A DNA stretch of 64,000 nucleotides from Deltaproteobacteria bacterium (GTDB lineage: Bacteria; Desulfobacterota; Binatia; UTPRO1): contig JACQEO010000012.1 of the NCBI GenBank assembly GCA_016200545.1, forward strand, positions 1 through 64,000, written 5' to 3'. Below the pieces are notes generated by a model. That model was not told the DNA's origin and made no database searches. It saw only the letters and a list, made by a program, of their open reading frames with translations. Made by a program: the position numbers and the translations under genes. Positions 1 to 7,936 of the stretch are shown piece by piece (position 1 is the first letter of the stretch; every line of letters begins with the position of its first letter).

Positions 1-1
1 C

Positions 2-139
2 GAACTGGAAGGCGCGATCCGAGACTATCTGCGTCTCAACAACCAACATCCCAAACCCTTCGTCTGGACCAAAACGGCCGACGAGATCCTCAATTCCTTG
101 GCACGCTTTTGTCAACGAACTTCCGGAACAGGACACTAG
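2..139 (+). pseudogene. IS630-family transposase, C-terminal end (cut by window edge)
   Basis: The 45 codons before the TAG encode the closing part of an IS630-type DDE transposase. The segment IRDYLRLNNQHPKPFVWTK followed by TADEILNSLARFC is the typical tail of that family, lying after the catalytic DDE domain. The 5' part lies outside the window, so it is impossible to say whether the element is intact. No terminal inverted repeat was recognised in the short stretch before the next gene. Confidence 0.75.
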
Positions 140-165
140 GGCGGCACGCGTACTACGGCCCGTGA

Positions 166-1044
166 CTACCAGCCGGCTCGGCCGTGAGCCTCGGCGCTGA
201 CCGCCGACGTCTCATCGGGAGGCCGGCGCGAGCCGTAGCGTCGTGAGAAGACCTCGGTGAACTCCGCCCCAAGCAGCAGGATCTGCGCCGAGTAGTAGAT
301 CCAGAGCAGCAGCAGGACGAGCGAGCCGGCCGCACCGTACACCGAGCTCGCGCCTGCACGCTTGAGGTAGAGCCCGAGTAGACTCTCACCGACGATGAAC
401 AGGATCGACGTGACGGCGGCCCCGAGTGTCACGTCGTACCAGTGCAGGTCCACGTCGGGCAGCACCTTGTAGACGAGCGCGAAGAGCGCCGTCAGGACGA
501 CAAATGAGACGCCGAAGTTGAGCATCGGGAGGGACGGTCCGAAGACCGGGAAGTGCTCGATGAGGCGCTGGTGAGCGGCAGACAGGACCGCGGACAATGC
601 CAAGGAGGTGAGGAGGAGGAAGCCGATGCCGAGGATCATCGAAAACGCCGCGAGTCGCTGCCGAAGGACACCGCGCATACCGCCGCGGCGCGGCTCGGCG
701 CGGAAGATGTCGTTGAGCGTCGTCTGAAGCTGACCGAATGCACCCGAGGCGCCGACGAACATGGTCGCAAAGCTCACGACGGTCGCGACGATCCCCGAGG
801 CCGGGCGCATCACCTCGCGGACCATGGTTTCGATCATCGACGCACCCTCGGATCCGACGACCTCCCGGATCTTTTGGACGATCTCCCCCTCGGCCGCCAC
901 TCGACCGAGCCCCATCCCGGCGATCGCGATCACGAGGACGAGGAGGGGCGCTATCGAGAAGACGGCGTAGTAGGCGAGGGCCGCACCCTGACTGAGAGCC
1001 CGGTCCTTTTGGAACCGGGCAAGCACCTCGCGAATGATCCCCAC
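166..1044 (-). CDS. YihY/BrkB family inner-membrane protein
   Basis: This 292-residue membrane protein has about six hydrophobic segments. The N-terminal signature around QGAALAYYAVFSIAPLLV and the later PDVDLHWYDVTLGA and YGAAGSLVLLLLWIYYSAQ are diagnostic of the YihY/BrkB family (once misnamed ribonuclease BN). Length matches the family. Molecular function is unsettled; family members are inner-membrane proteins sometimes linked to serum resistance or transport. The GTG start lies 6 nt after the stop of the upstream Cys-rich protein gene, so the two may be co-transcribed. Confidence 0.88.
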   Translation of the reverse strand: MGIIREVLARFQKDRALSQGAALAYYAVFSIAPLLVLVIAIAGMGLGRVAAEGEIVQKIREVVGSEGASMIETMVREVMRPASGIVATVVSFATMFVGASGAFGQLQTTLNDIFRAEPRRGGMRGVLRQRLAAFSMILGIGFLLLTSLALSAVLSAAHQRLIEHFPVFGPSLPMLNFGVSFVVLTALFALVYKVLPDVDLHWYDVTLGAAVTSILFIVGESLLGLYLKRAGASSVYGAAGSLVLLLLWIYYSAQILLLGAEFTEVFSRRYGSRRPPDETSAVSAEAHGRAGW

Positions 1045-1050
1045 GGAGCG

Positions 1051-2781
1051 CTACGGATAGTCGATGGCTGTTGTGCCGCCTGTGTCGCGCAGTTTCCAGC
1101 CGGCCCCTCCACCACCTTTTCCACCGCCCCCCCGCGAATAGTACGTCTCCAAGCTCTGGGTAGTGGTGAGGACGTAGGATTTCCCGTCAGCATCCACGCC
1201 CGAGCAAGAGCCCTCGAGCGTGAACCGATAGACGGTTCCCTGCACGCGCGGAGTAGGAAGCTGCGCGTACGTGGATGTTCCCGTGAAGTTGCTACAGGTG
1301 TTCACGGGTGCAGTCGGGTAGGGCCCGAGGCTCCACTGCACCCACCCGTTCCCGAACGTTCCGCTGGTCGCGTTCGGTGCATACGGCCAGAGATTCCCGT
1401 GGTCTCCGAATGCGAGGATGGGGCAGTCGATCGTCCATCGGCACGTCCCACCTGTATTGGCGTAGGTTCCCGGCGGCAACGGCGTCGGTGTGGGTGTGGC
1501 TGTGGGTGTTGCTGTTGCTGTTGCGGAGAGGGGAGTCGGATCGGTTATGGGTGTCGGCGTCGGGTTCGGGCAGCCCACGCAACCGATCGGCACGCACTGG
1601 CACGCCGGCGCGCCGGTCAAGCTCGTGCACGTGCTGCCGACCGGGCAACTCCCGTCGCACGTGGGAAAGGTGTCGCCACACGTGAGTGTCCTCGACACGC
1701 AGTCGCAACCGTCGTCCGTCGCGGTACAGACCTCGTCGATCGAACATGCGCCGCCACACGTTCCATCGGCACTCACGCCGCACGGGATCGCGCACAGCGC
1801 GGCCGGCCCCGGGCAACAGCTCGACGCGCCGTTGAATGTGACGCACACGCACGCGTGCTCGCAGGTGCCGCTGACGCAGTGGTCGACGGTGCACGGATTC
1901 CCGTCTTCACAGTCGGTGTCGATGCCACACGTCGTCCCGAGGCAGCGCGGATCGCAGAACTCGTTCGGGTTGCGGCAGGGCGCGCCGGGTCCGCATGACT
2001 CTGCGCTGCACTGCCCATCTACGGTGACGAAGCATCTCCCGGTCGGCGGGGGTGGCGGGCACGTCCCGACACAGAACTCGTTCGGCAGACAGGGATGATC
2101 TGGGCCGCAAGTCTCCTTCGTACATTTGCGCGCGAGTGTGTCGAAGCACGTGCCCGTCGGGGGCGGTGACCCGCACGCCGGCGAGCAGAACTCGTTCGGA
2201 AGCGGACACCCGTCGGCGGGTGAGCAGGTCTGTCCGGTGCACTGGCCGGCGATGGTATCGAGGCAGCCGCCCGTCGCGACGCAGGTCCCGTCGTGCAACC
2301 TGCACGCGCCGGCCTGTTGTCGGAGGCAGTCGTTCCCGTAGGTCGTCCCATCGCAGCCGCAGACGGGTGCCACGACGTCGGGGCAGACCTGTGGGCGGGA
2401 CGTGCAGACGCCCGCCGTTTTCGTGCAGCTTCCACGACGGCACTCGCAGAATGCGCCAGCGGGGCAGTCGCTGTCGGCGTTACACAGCGCGCACGCGGTC
2501 GATGACTTGACGAGCGGGCATGCGTGCGCAACGTCGTGTCGCACCTTCATCATGCACCGGCTTGCGAGCGCCTTCGCGCGGTGCGCCGCGCGCAGAAGCG
2601 ACGTGACGCATGCCGCGTAGCCCCAGTGCGGCGCGCAGCAGCCGCACTGCAAGGCCACCGCGGCTTCCGCCGCCGTCACCGCCGCAGCATCGCTCGGGTC
2701 ATCGCCGCATCTGGTGCGCGCGACCGCGTCGCTTCCCAATAGTACGGAAAGGATAGCGACGATGCTGATGACGTGCCGCAT
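1051..2781 (-). CDS. Secreted Cys-rich protein with Kazal-like domain and tandem NEFC repeats
   Basis: The 576-residue protein has a clear signal peptide (residues 1-21, cleavage near DAVA|RT) and dozens of cysteines. Around residues 130-168 a Kazal-type motif is visible (CPDVVAPVCGCDGTTYGNDC), the fold of serine-protease inhibitors and follistatin modules. Three repeats of about 45 residues follow, each with a PNEFC core and a PPPTG edge, then further EGF-like spaced Cys pairs. A Thr/Pro linker (PTPTP, ATATPTATPTPTP) near residues 408-438 leads to a Cys-poor C-terminal domain of about 135 residues that I do not recognise. AGGAGG lies 5 nt before the ATG. An extracellular binding or protease-inhibitor role is inferred from the Kazal module only. 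Confidence 0.8.
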   Translation of the reverse strand: MRHVISIVAILSVLLGSDAVARTRCGDDPSDAAAVTAAEAAVALQCGCCAPHWGYAACVTSLLRAAHRAKALASRCMMKVRHDVAHACPLVKSSTACALCNADSDCPAGAFCECRRGSCTKTAGVCTSRPQVCPDVVAPVCGCDGTTYGNDCLRQQAGACRLHDGTCVATGGCLDTIAGQCTGQTCSPADGCPLPNEFCSPACGSPPPTGTCFDTLARKCTKETCGPDHPCLPNEFCVGTCPPPPPTGRCFVTVDGQCSAESCGPGAPCRNPNEFCDPRCLGTTCGIDTDCEDGNPCTVDHCVSGTCEHACVCVTFNGASSCCPGPAALCAIPCGVSADGTCGGACSIDEVCTATDDGCDCVSRTLTCGDTFPTCDGSCPVGSTCTSLTGAPACQCVPIGCVGCPNPTPTPITDPTPLSATATATPTATPTPTPLPPGTYANTGGTCRWTIDCPILAFGDHGNLWPYAPNATSGTFGNGWVQWSLGPYPTAPVNTCSNFTGTSTYAQLPTPRVQGTVYRFTLEGSCSGVDADGKSYVLTTTQSLETYYSRGGGGKGGGGAGWKLRDTGGTTAIDYP

Positions 2782-2820
2782 GGGAACCTCCTGGTCGGCG
2801 AGCGTTCCTAGACCTTGCGC

Positions 2821-2832
2821 CGGCTCGAGCCG
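2821..2832. repeat. Perfect 12-bp palindrome between two secreted-protein genes
   Basis: CGGCTCGAGCCG is fully self-complementary. It lies in the 99-bp gap between two minus-strand genes, about 40 bp upstream of the Cys-rich protein start. It could be a small operator or part of a transcript hairpin. No T-run follows, so a classical terminator is unlikely. Confidence 0.35.
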
Positions 2833-2880
2833 CGGCGTCGATCCCGTCCGTGGTCACATACGGGCGCAGCCCCGCGCGCG

Positions 2881-4389
2881 TCAGTGCATACGGCGGAGAC
2901 GGAGACGCAGGTTGTGCGCCTTGTTGCTCTTGAGGCGTGCGCTCCGGCTTCGTGCCATCGTGACGCCACCCTGGACGCGTGTCACGCTGATCTTCGCCGA
3001 GCCTGGCGGCAGACCGCTCAAGTGGAAGCTGCCGTGGGCGGTGGTGTGGAAGTGGACCGTGGTGGTGGTCTTGAGGCGTCTTCCGCCGACGCTGCGGCGG
3101 ACGGTCACGGTGTCCGTGACGTCGACGTTCACGTCGTCGGTGGGATCGTCGATCTCGGTTCCACTGGGGTCGTCGACTTCGACGTCGATGTCGCTGCCGA
3201 CGTTGGTCACTTGGAGCGTCGTCGCGACGAGCGCGGGGAGCTTCGTAGCGTCGAGGTGAGCTTCGGCGATCTGCCCCACCACGAGCTGGGTGAAATCGAT
3301 CGGGGGGCTGCCGCCGTCGAGACCCGCGGTGCTCACGTCGAGCGTGAGACCGAGGAGGGTGACGGTCTGCGCGGCGGAATCGACGGCTTGAAGCGGTGCC
3401 TTGATCTCGACACCATCATCATCGTCGTCCTCGCCGCCTCGCTTCACTTGAGTCGCGACGAGAGGCGTGGCGTCGCTCGCGAGGACCACCCGGACGAGCT
3501 TGCCGGGGACGAGCGCGGCGCAACCGCAGCCGTGGCCGCCGTCCTCGTCACCATCGTCGTCACCTTGTTCGTCACCTTCGTCGGCACTCTCGGGGGCCAA
3601 GAAATCGTCCTCGCCGTCGTCACAGTCGGCGTGGATCGTCGCGGTGCTGACGTCGATTGTGAGGCCGAGCACGGTGACGGTGGGCGGGGCCGCGGCGCAA
3701 TCGACGGCGTCGAGCGGCGCCTGGAGGACGACCATGGAGTCGATCCGCACCTCGACCTCGGTGGCGAGCGCCGGGGGCTTGGTGGCGTCGAGGTGAACCT
3801 CGGCGCGCTGCCCGGGCATGGCTTGACCGAGATCGATCGGCTGGCTGTCGCCCTCGCCGTCGTTACCGCTCAGGGTGGCGGTGCTGACGTCGATCGTGAG
3901 ACCGAGGAGGGTGACGGTCTGCGCGCCGGAATCGACGCCTTGCAGCGGAGCCTTGATCTCGACGCCGTCATCCTCACCGCATTGCTTCACCTTGGTCGCG
4001 ACGAGAGGCGCCGCGTCGCTCGCGAACGTCACGTCGACGCACTGCCCGGCGACGAGATCCGCGCAGCTGCCACTCGGGTGGCCCGCCCCCTCGCCGTCGT
4101 GCGCACCACCGTCGTCACCCTCGTTCCCGTCGCTGTCGTGCACGAGAACGTCATGCTCCCCACCTCCGTCACCTTCGCCGCTGCCGCCGATCGTCGCGGT
4201 ACTGATGTCGATCGTGAGCCCGAGTACCGTGATGGTGGGCGGGGTCGTGGTGCAATCGACGGCGTCGAGCGGTGCGCGGAGCGTGATCCCGTCGCCGCCG
4301 TCCTCGTGAGCAGCGACGCGCGCCGCCGGCGATGCCAGCAGCACGAGCGTGGTGAGCAGGAACACGCATGATCGGAGTGGTTGTTTCAT
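2881..4389 (-). CDS. Secreted acidic protein with four DUF5666-like repeats
   Basis: I place the start at MKQPLRS (4389) because a good signal peptide begins there (LRSCVFLLTTLVLLASPAARVAA); the 18 upstream codons look non-coding. The 502-residue mature part contains four copies of a 40-50-residue unit built on APLxxVD...VTVLGLTIDVSTA. The first and third copies share AVDCTTTPPT/AVDCAAAPPT; the second and fourth share the IKAPLQxVDS form, so a two-unit block was duplicated. Repeats are separated by very acidic Asp/Glu/Gly-rich linkers. A basic C-terminal domain follows (SVGGRRLKTTTTVHF, ending in RLRLRRMH). DUF5666 repeats are beta-rich, OB-like extracytoplasmic modules of unknown function. 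Confidence 0.8.
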   Translation of the reverse strand: MKQPLRSCVFLLTTLVLLASPAARVAAHEDGGDGITLRAPLDAVDCTTTPPTITVLGLTIDISTATIGGSGEGDGGGEHDVLVHDSDGNEGDDGGAHDGEGAGHPSGSCADLVAGQCVDVTFASDAAPLVATKVKQCGEDDGVEIKAPLQGVDSGAQTVTLLGLTIDVSTATLSGNDGEGDSQPIDLGQAMPGQRAEVHLDATKPPALATEVEVRIDSMVVLQAPLDAVDCAAAPPTVTVLGLTIDVSTATIHADCDDGEDDFLAPESADEGDEQGDDDGDEDGGHGCGCAALVPGKLVRVVLASDATPLVATQVKRGGEDDDDDGVEIKAPLQAVDSAAQTVTLLGLTLDVSTAGLDGGSPPIDFTQLVVGQIAEAHLDATKLPALVATTLQVTNVGSDIDVEVDDPSGTEIDDPTDDVNVDVTDTVTVRRSVGGRRLKTTTTVHFHTTAHGSFHLSGLPPGSAKISVTRVQGGVTMARSRSARLKSNKAHNLRLRLRRMH

Positions 4390-4581
4390 GATCGCAGGAC
4401 CCCCTAGGCACTCATCTTGAGGTGCGCGCGCGCTCGATGTCAATGCGAGAGTCGCCGCGCGTGCTCGAATGCCTGCGCGACTCTCACCTCATCTGTACAT
4501 CGAGTGCGATCTCGCGAAGCGTATCGCGTGTTGCCTCCCTCGGACGACGCGCAACGGTGGGCGATGGACCGTCGTCGACAC

Positions 4582-5454
4582 CTACACGCGCGGCACGCCC
4601 AGGAGCTGCGCGGCCTGCTCCGGCGTGGCGACGGCTCGGCCAGAACGCCGCGCCCTCTCCACGATCTCGGCCACCAGCTCCTCATTGCGCGGTTGGTGCG
4701 GACCGGCGTAGTCCTCGAGACCCACTCGCACGTGGCCACCGCGCTCGATGGCGAGCTGCGCGAGCGTCTCGGTGACGTCGCCGCCCAAGACTCCGACCAT
4801 CCATGACAGGCCGCTCCCGGCGAGCATCGCGAGGTAGGCATCCAGACTCACCGCGGTGGGCGGCAGGCCGAACGGCAACACGGGACCGCCGAAGTAGAGC
4901 TGAATCTTGGCGGGAACGAGACGCCCGGCGGCGTGATAGGCGAGCGCCACGCGCAGGAAGCCGGGCTCGAAGATCGATACGTGTGCGGCGAGGCCACGCG
5001 CACGGCAGACATCCGTCATATAGCGGACGTCGGCGAAGGTATTCTGGTAGACGAGGTCGATTGCCGCCGGTGTACCGTCCGGATCGAGAGGACCGAGGCT
5101 CACCGATCCGGGATCGATGATCGCCATGCGGAGCATGCCGGCGTCGGCGAGCTCTTCGACGTGCGCGTAGCGCTCTCGAATGTGCGTCCGCGGACCGCCC
5201 CCGCCCATCGTTGGGTAGAGCAGCGCCTGCGGATGCCGCGCGTAGATGGCGATCCAAGCCTTGCGATACGGCTCCGTCGCATGACGGCCATCGAGCAGGC
5301 CGTCGTCGTTGTGATGATGCACGATCGCGGCGCCGGCCTCGATGCAGGCGCACGCGCACGCGACGATCTCGTCGACCGTCCGGGGCACGTGGGGGTTCAT
5401 CGCCTTCGGGGTGGCGCCGTTGATCGCCGCCTCGATGATGAGCGGCTGCTGCAT
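4582..5454 (-). CDS. BKACE family beta-keto acid cleavage enzyme
   Basis: The 290-residue protein starting at MQQPLIIEAAINGATPK belongs to the family named for 3-keto-5-aminohexanoate cleavage enzyme (DUF849). Visible family features are the early EAAINGAT segment, the zinc-ligand pair in AAIVHHHNDD, the YPTMGGGG strand, NTFADVRY, and SIFEPGFLR; the late GLEDY is also conserved. Known members condense a beta-keto acid with acetyl-CoA to give acetoacetate and a new CoA ester, using a zinc ion. The actual substrate here cannot be read from sequence. In-frame codons upstream of 5454 lack family similarity and overlap the rhodanese-like gene. Confidence 0.85.
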   Translation of the reverse strand: MQQPLIIEAAINGATPKAMNPHVPRTVDEIVACACACIEAGAAIVHHHNDDGLLDGRHATEPYRKAWIAIYARHPQALLYPTMGGGGPRTHIRERYAHVEELADAGMLRMAIIDPGSVSLGPLDPDGTPAAIDLVYQNTFADVRYMTDVCRARGLAAHVSIFEPGFLRVALAYHAAGRLVPAKIQLYFGGPVLPFGLPPTAVSLDAYLAMLAGSGLSWMVGVLGGDVTETLAQLAIERGGHVRVGLEDYAGPHQPRNEELVAEIVERARRSGRAVATPEQAAQLLGVPRV

Positions 5455-5495
5455 GCTGATCGCGCCGTTCGACGTTCGCGGGGCCACGCGTTGGG

Positions 5496-5699
5496 TTAGC
5501 TTCCCGACGGGCCGGTCGGCTGCCCGGCGCCTTTCCAGCCCATGATCCCCGCCGGCAAGACGCTCACGTCCGAGTATCCGGCCTCGGCTGCCTGCTGCGC
5601 TGCCTTGTGCGCAGCCATGGACTTCGTGTCGGCGTGGACGCGCGCCGGAGCGAGGGTGATGGTGAGGCCGAGGATGCAGAGAGCGAGTGAAGTGCGCAT
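5496..5699 (-). CDS. Small exported protein with C-terminal half of a rhodanese domain
   Basis: This 67-residue reading frame has a signal peptide (MRTSLALCILGLTITLAPARVHA) followed directly by the last helix-strand unit of a rhodanese fold: AAHKAAQQAAEAGYSDVSV and then GIMGWKGAGQPT. The N-terminal part of the domain and the catalytic Cys loop are missing, so sulfurtransferase activity is not expected. It sits 41 bp upstream of the BKACE gene on the same strand. It is either the product of an internal deletion that joined signal peptide to domain end, or a genuine mini-protein. Confidence 0.6.
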   Translation of the reverse strand: MRTSLALCILGLTITLAPARVHADTKSMAAHKAAQQAAEAGYSDVSVLPAGIMGWKGAGQPTGPSGS

Positions 5700-5813
5700 G
5701 GGGGGCCTTGTTCCACGCAGGTGGAGACGAGGCAACCCAGCCTGCGACGGCGGGCGCCGGAATGCCCACGACGAGGTTGCCCCGGGCGCGCGCCTTCGCA
5801 TAGCTTCCGGCGC

Positions 5814-6626
5814 ATGGACGACTTCCAGGGACGCGTAGCCGTGATCACGGGCGGGGGCGGTGGCATCGGTGCCGCGATGGCGGAGGCCTTCGCGGCGCGC
5901 GGCGCCCGGCTGGTCCTCGCGGACCTCCAGCTCGACGCCGCCATGGCGGTCGCCGAGCGCCTGCACGCGCGCGGTGCGGAAGCGATCGCCGTGCAGACCG
6001 ACGTCACCGTACTCGATGCTGTGCGCGCGCTCGCCGAGGAGACGGTCGGCCGCTTCGGCGCGGTGCACGTCGTGTGCAACAACGCCGGCGTCGCCACCTT
6101 CGGGGAGATCGCGACGGCGACGCACGCCGACTGGGACTTCACGATGCGGGTCAACTTCTGGGGCGTCGTGCACGGCGTCGAGGCGTTCCTGCCACGCCTT
6201 CTGGCGCAGGGTCAGGGCGGGCACATCGTGAACACCGCCTCGATGGCCGGCCTGGTCGGCATGCAATGGCTCGGCGTCTACTGTGCGTCGAAGTTCGCGG
6301 TCGTCGGTCTCACCGAGGCGCTGCATCGTGAGGTGAGCAGGCAGGGCATCGGCGTCAGCGTTCTCTGCCCGATGATCGTCGCGACCAACATCAACGAGAA
6401 CTCGGTGACACGCCGCCCGGCCGAGCTGCGAAACCCGGGCGAGCCGGTGATCCCATCTGCCGCCGGCATGGTCGGCAGCACGATCACGCCCGAAGAGGTC
6501 GCGCGTCGGGTGGTGCGCGCCATCGAGCGAAAGGACCTCTACGTGCTGACGCACCCCGACCAACGGGAGATCCTGAAACGCCGCTGGGTGCGGCAGGACC
6601 GGATGTTCGAGCCTGACGTGTGGTGA
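5814..6626 (+). CDS. SDR family NAD(P)-dependent oxidoreductase
   Basis: A classical short-chain dehydrogenase of 270 residues. The cofactor loop TGGGGGIG is at about 12-19, the NNAG motif near residue 87, and the catalytic YCASK near residue 156, preceded by the conserved Ser in NTASMAG. The start at MDDFQGR is preferred because the fold begins immediately there. Substrate is not predictable. Its TGA overlaps the ATG of the next gene (TGATG), indicating translational coupling. Confidence 0.88.
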   Translation: MDDFQGRVAVITGGGGGIGAAMAEAFAARGARLVLADLQLDAAMAVAERLHARGAEAIAVQTDVTVLDAVRALAEETVGRFGAVHVVCNNAGVATFGEIATATHADWDFTMRVNFWGVVHGVEAFLPRLLAQGQGGHIVNTASMAGLVGMQWLGVYCASKFAVVGLTEALHREVSRQGIGVSVLCPMIVATNINENSVTRRPAELRNPGEPVIPSAAGMVGSTITPEEVARRVVRAIERKDLYVLTHPDQREILKRRWVRQDRMFEPDVW

Positions 6627-7324
6627 TGGACCAGACGTCGGCGAGTGCAACGTCTGACGGGGCACCGGCTGCTCCCGCCGACCGCGCGCCGTCGGCGACC
6701 CGGCACGACTTGCAGCTCGGGCGACGGCTCTTCCACCTCGCGAACGGTACGTCGACGGCGACGGCCTATGCCCTCCTGCTGACCCACGAGCAGGTGATCC
6801 ACATCTTCGGGACCATCGCGTGCATCGTCTACGTCGTCGATCGCGTCCGGATCGCGTACCCGGAGGTCGTCGCGCGGCACGCACCGTGGGTGAACCGCCT
6901 GCTCGTCCGAGCCGAGGAGCAGGTGCGCGAGTCCGCGATGATTCCCTACGCGATCGCCGTGCTGCTGACGATCATCAGCGTTCCGAAGCTGGCGGCGCTC
7001 GTCGCCATCTACACGCTTGCCGTCGCCGACCCGCTCGCCGCCGTGGTCGGCATCCGATACGGCCGCCGGCGCATCGCGCGCGACCGGAGCCTCGAGGGTT
7101 CGCTCGCTTTTTTCGCGGCGACGCTCGCGATCGTGGCGCTCGTGTTTGGCTACGGCACCGACGCGTCAGCGCTCACGATCATCGGGGCGGCGTCCACGAT
7201 CGCACTCGCTGCGGCGGGATGCGAGCTCCTGCCGCTGCGTATCGACGACAACCTCACGATCCCGCTCTTCGTGGGCTTCGTCACCTGGATCATCGCAGCG
7301 ATCTTCGGCGTTCCGCTGACCTGA
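6626..7324 (+). CDS. Diacylglycerol/polyprenol kinase-like membrane protein
   Basis: The 232-residue integral membrane protein has about six hydrophobic segments. Its first domain (LGRRLFHLANGT, then THEQVIHIFG) and the DPLAAVVGIRYGRRRI plus SLEGSLAFFAATLA segments match the SEC59/DGK1/VTE5 family of CTP-dependent lipid kinases, often annotated as phosphatidate cytidylyltransferase-like. The DP and SLEGS motifs correspond to the conserved nucleotide/lipid-handling loops. The likely role is phosphorylation of a polyprenol or diacylglycerol in the membrane. ATG at 6626 overlaps the stop of the preceding SDR gene. Confidence 0.75.
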   Translation: MDQTSASATSDGAPAAPADRAPSATRHDLQLGRRLFHLANGTSTATAYALLLTHEQVIHIFGTIACIVYVVDRVRIAYPEVVARHAPWVNRLLVRAEEQVRESAMIPYAIAVLLTIISVPKLAALVAIYTLAVADPLAAVVGIRYGRRRIARDRSLEGSLAFFAATLAIVALVFGYGTDASALTIIGAASTIALAAAGCELLPLRIDDNLTIPLFVGFVTWIIAAIFGVPLT

Positions 7325-7447
7325 GCGGGCGGCGCGTCTTCGTGCGCTGGAGAATCGGGAGAGTACCGCGGCGTCGGGCTTTGTTCGAGTCGGCATCCGT
7401 GCCATGCAGTGCGACGGCGCAACGAAGCGCGCCGGAGGAGGAACACG

Positions 7448-7873
7448 ATGTCAACGGCCCTCTATTGGTACGCGGTCAGCTCGGTGGTGCTCTTCTTCAA
7501 AACGCTCTTCGTCTCGAACTATCAGGCGTACTATCGGCTCACCCGCAAGACCTTCGTCAATCCCGAGGACGCGCGCGTCTTCGGGACGGGCACCTCCGTC
7601 GCCGCCGAGCTGCCGCAGGTCGCGCGTGCCGCCAACGTATGGAGGAACGACGTGGAAAACATTCCCATCTTCCTCGCGCTGGGGGTTGCGTACGTGCTGG
7701 TAGGTGCATCGGAGCACGCGGCGCCCTGGTACTTCGTCGGCTTTACCCTGTCACGGATCGCGCACACCGCGAGTTACCTCGGTGGATTGCAGCCGTGGCG
7801 GACGGTTGCGTACACCTTTGGCGTCCTCAGTCTCGTGGGAATGAGCGTGAACATCATCCTCCGGGTCATGTAG
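7448..7873 (+). CDS. MAPEG family membrane protein
   Basis: This 141-residue protein has four hydrophobic helices and the family signature RxxNxxEN in the form RAANVWRNDVENIPIFLALG. A further membrane segment contains SRIAHTASYLGG. MAPEG proteins (microsomal glutathione transferase / leukotriene C4 synthase-like) are trimeric membrane enzymes using glutathione; bacterial members are mostly uncharacterised. GGAGGA stands 6 nt before the ATG, which decides the start over an upstream GTG at 7409. Confidence 0.88.
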   Translation: MSTALYWYAVSSVVLFFKTLFVSNYQAYYRLTRKTFVNPEDARVFGTGTSVAAELPQVARAANVWRNDVENIPIFLALGVAYVLVGASEHAAPWYFVGFTLSRIAHTASYLGGLQPWRTVAYTFGVLSLVGMSVNIILRVM

Positions 7874-7936
7874 GCCGGCCGCCTGCGGGCGCTATGTCCG
7901 GCGACCGAGACACGTGCGAATCGCCACGCCGGCGAG

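Noticed and set aside
1490-1530. GTGTGG/GTTGCT microsatellite-like tract
   Set aside because: It encodes the Thr/Pro/Ala linker of the Cys-rich protein on the minus strand and needs no other explanation.
2815-4371. Open frame of 518 codons on the plus strand
   Set aside because: Antisense to the DUF5666-like gene. The repeats and signal peptide support the minus strand; the plus-strand product only mirrors the GC-rich codon pattern.
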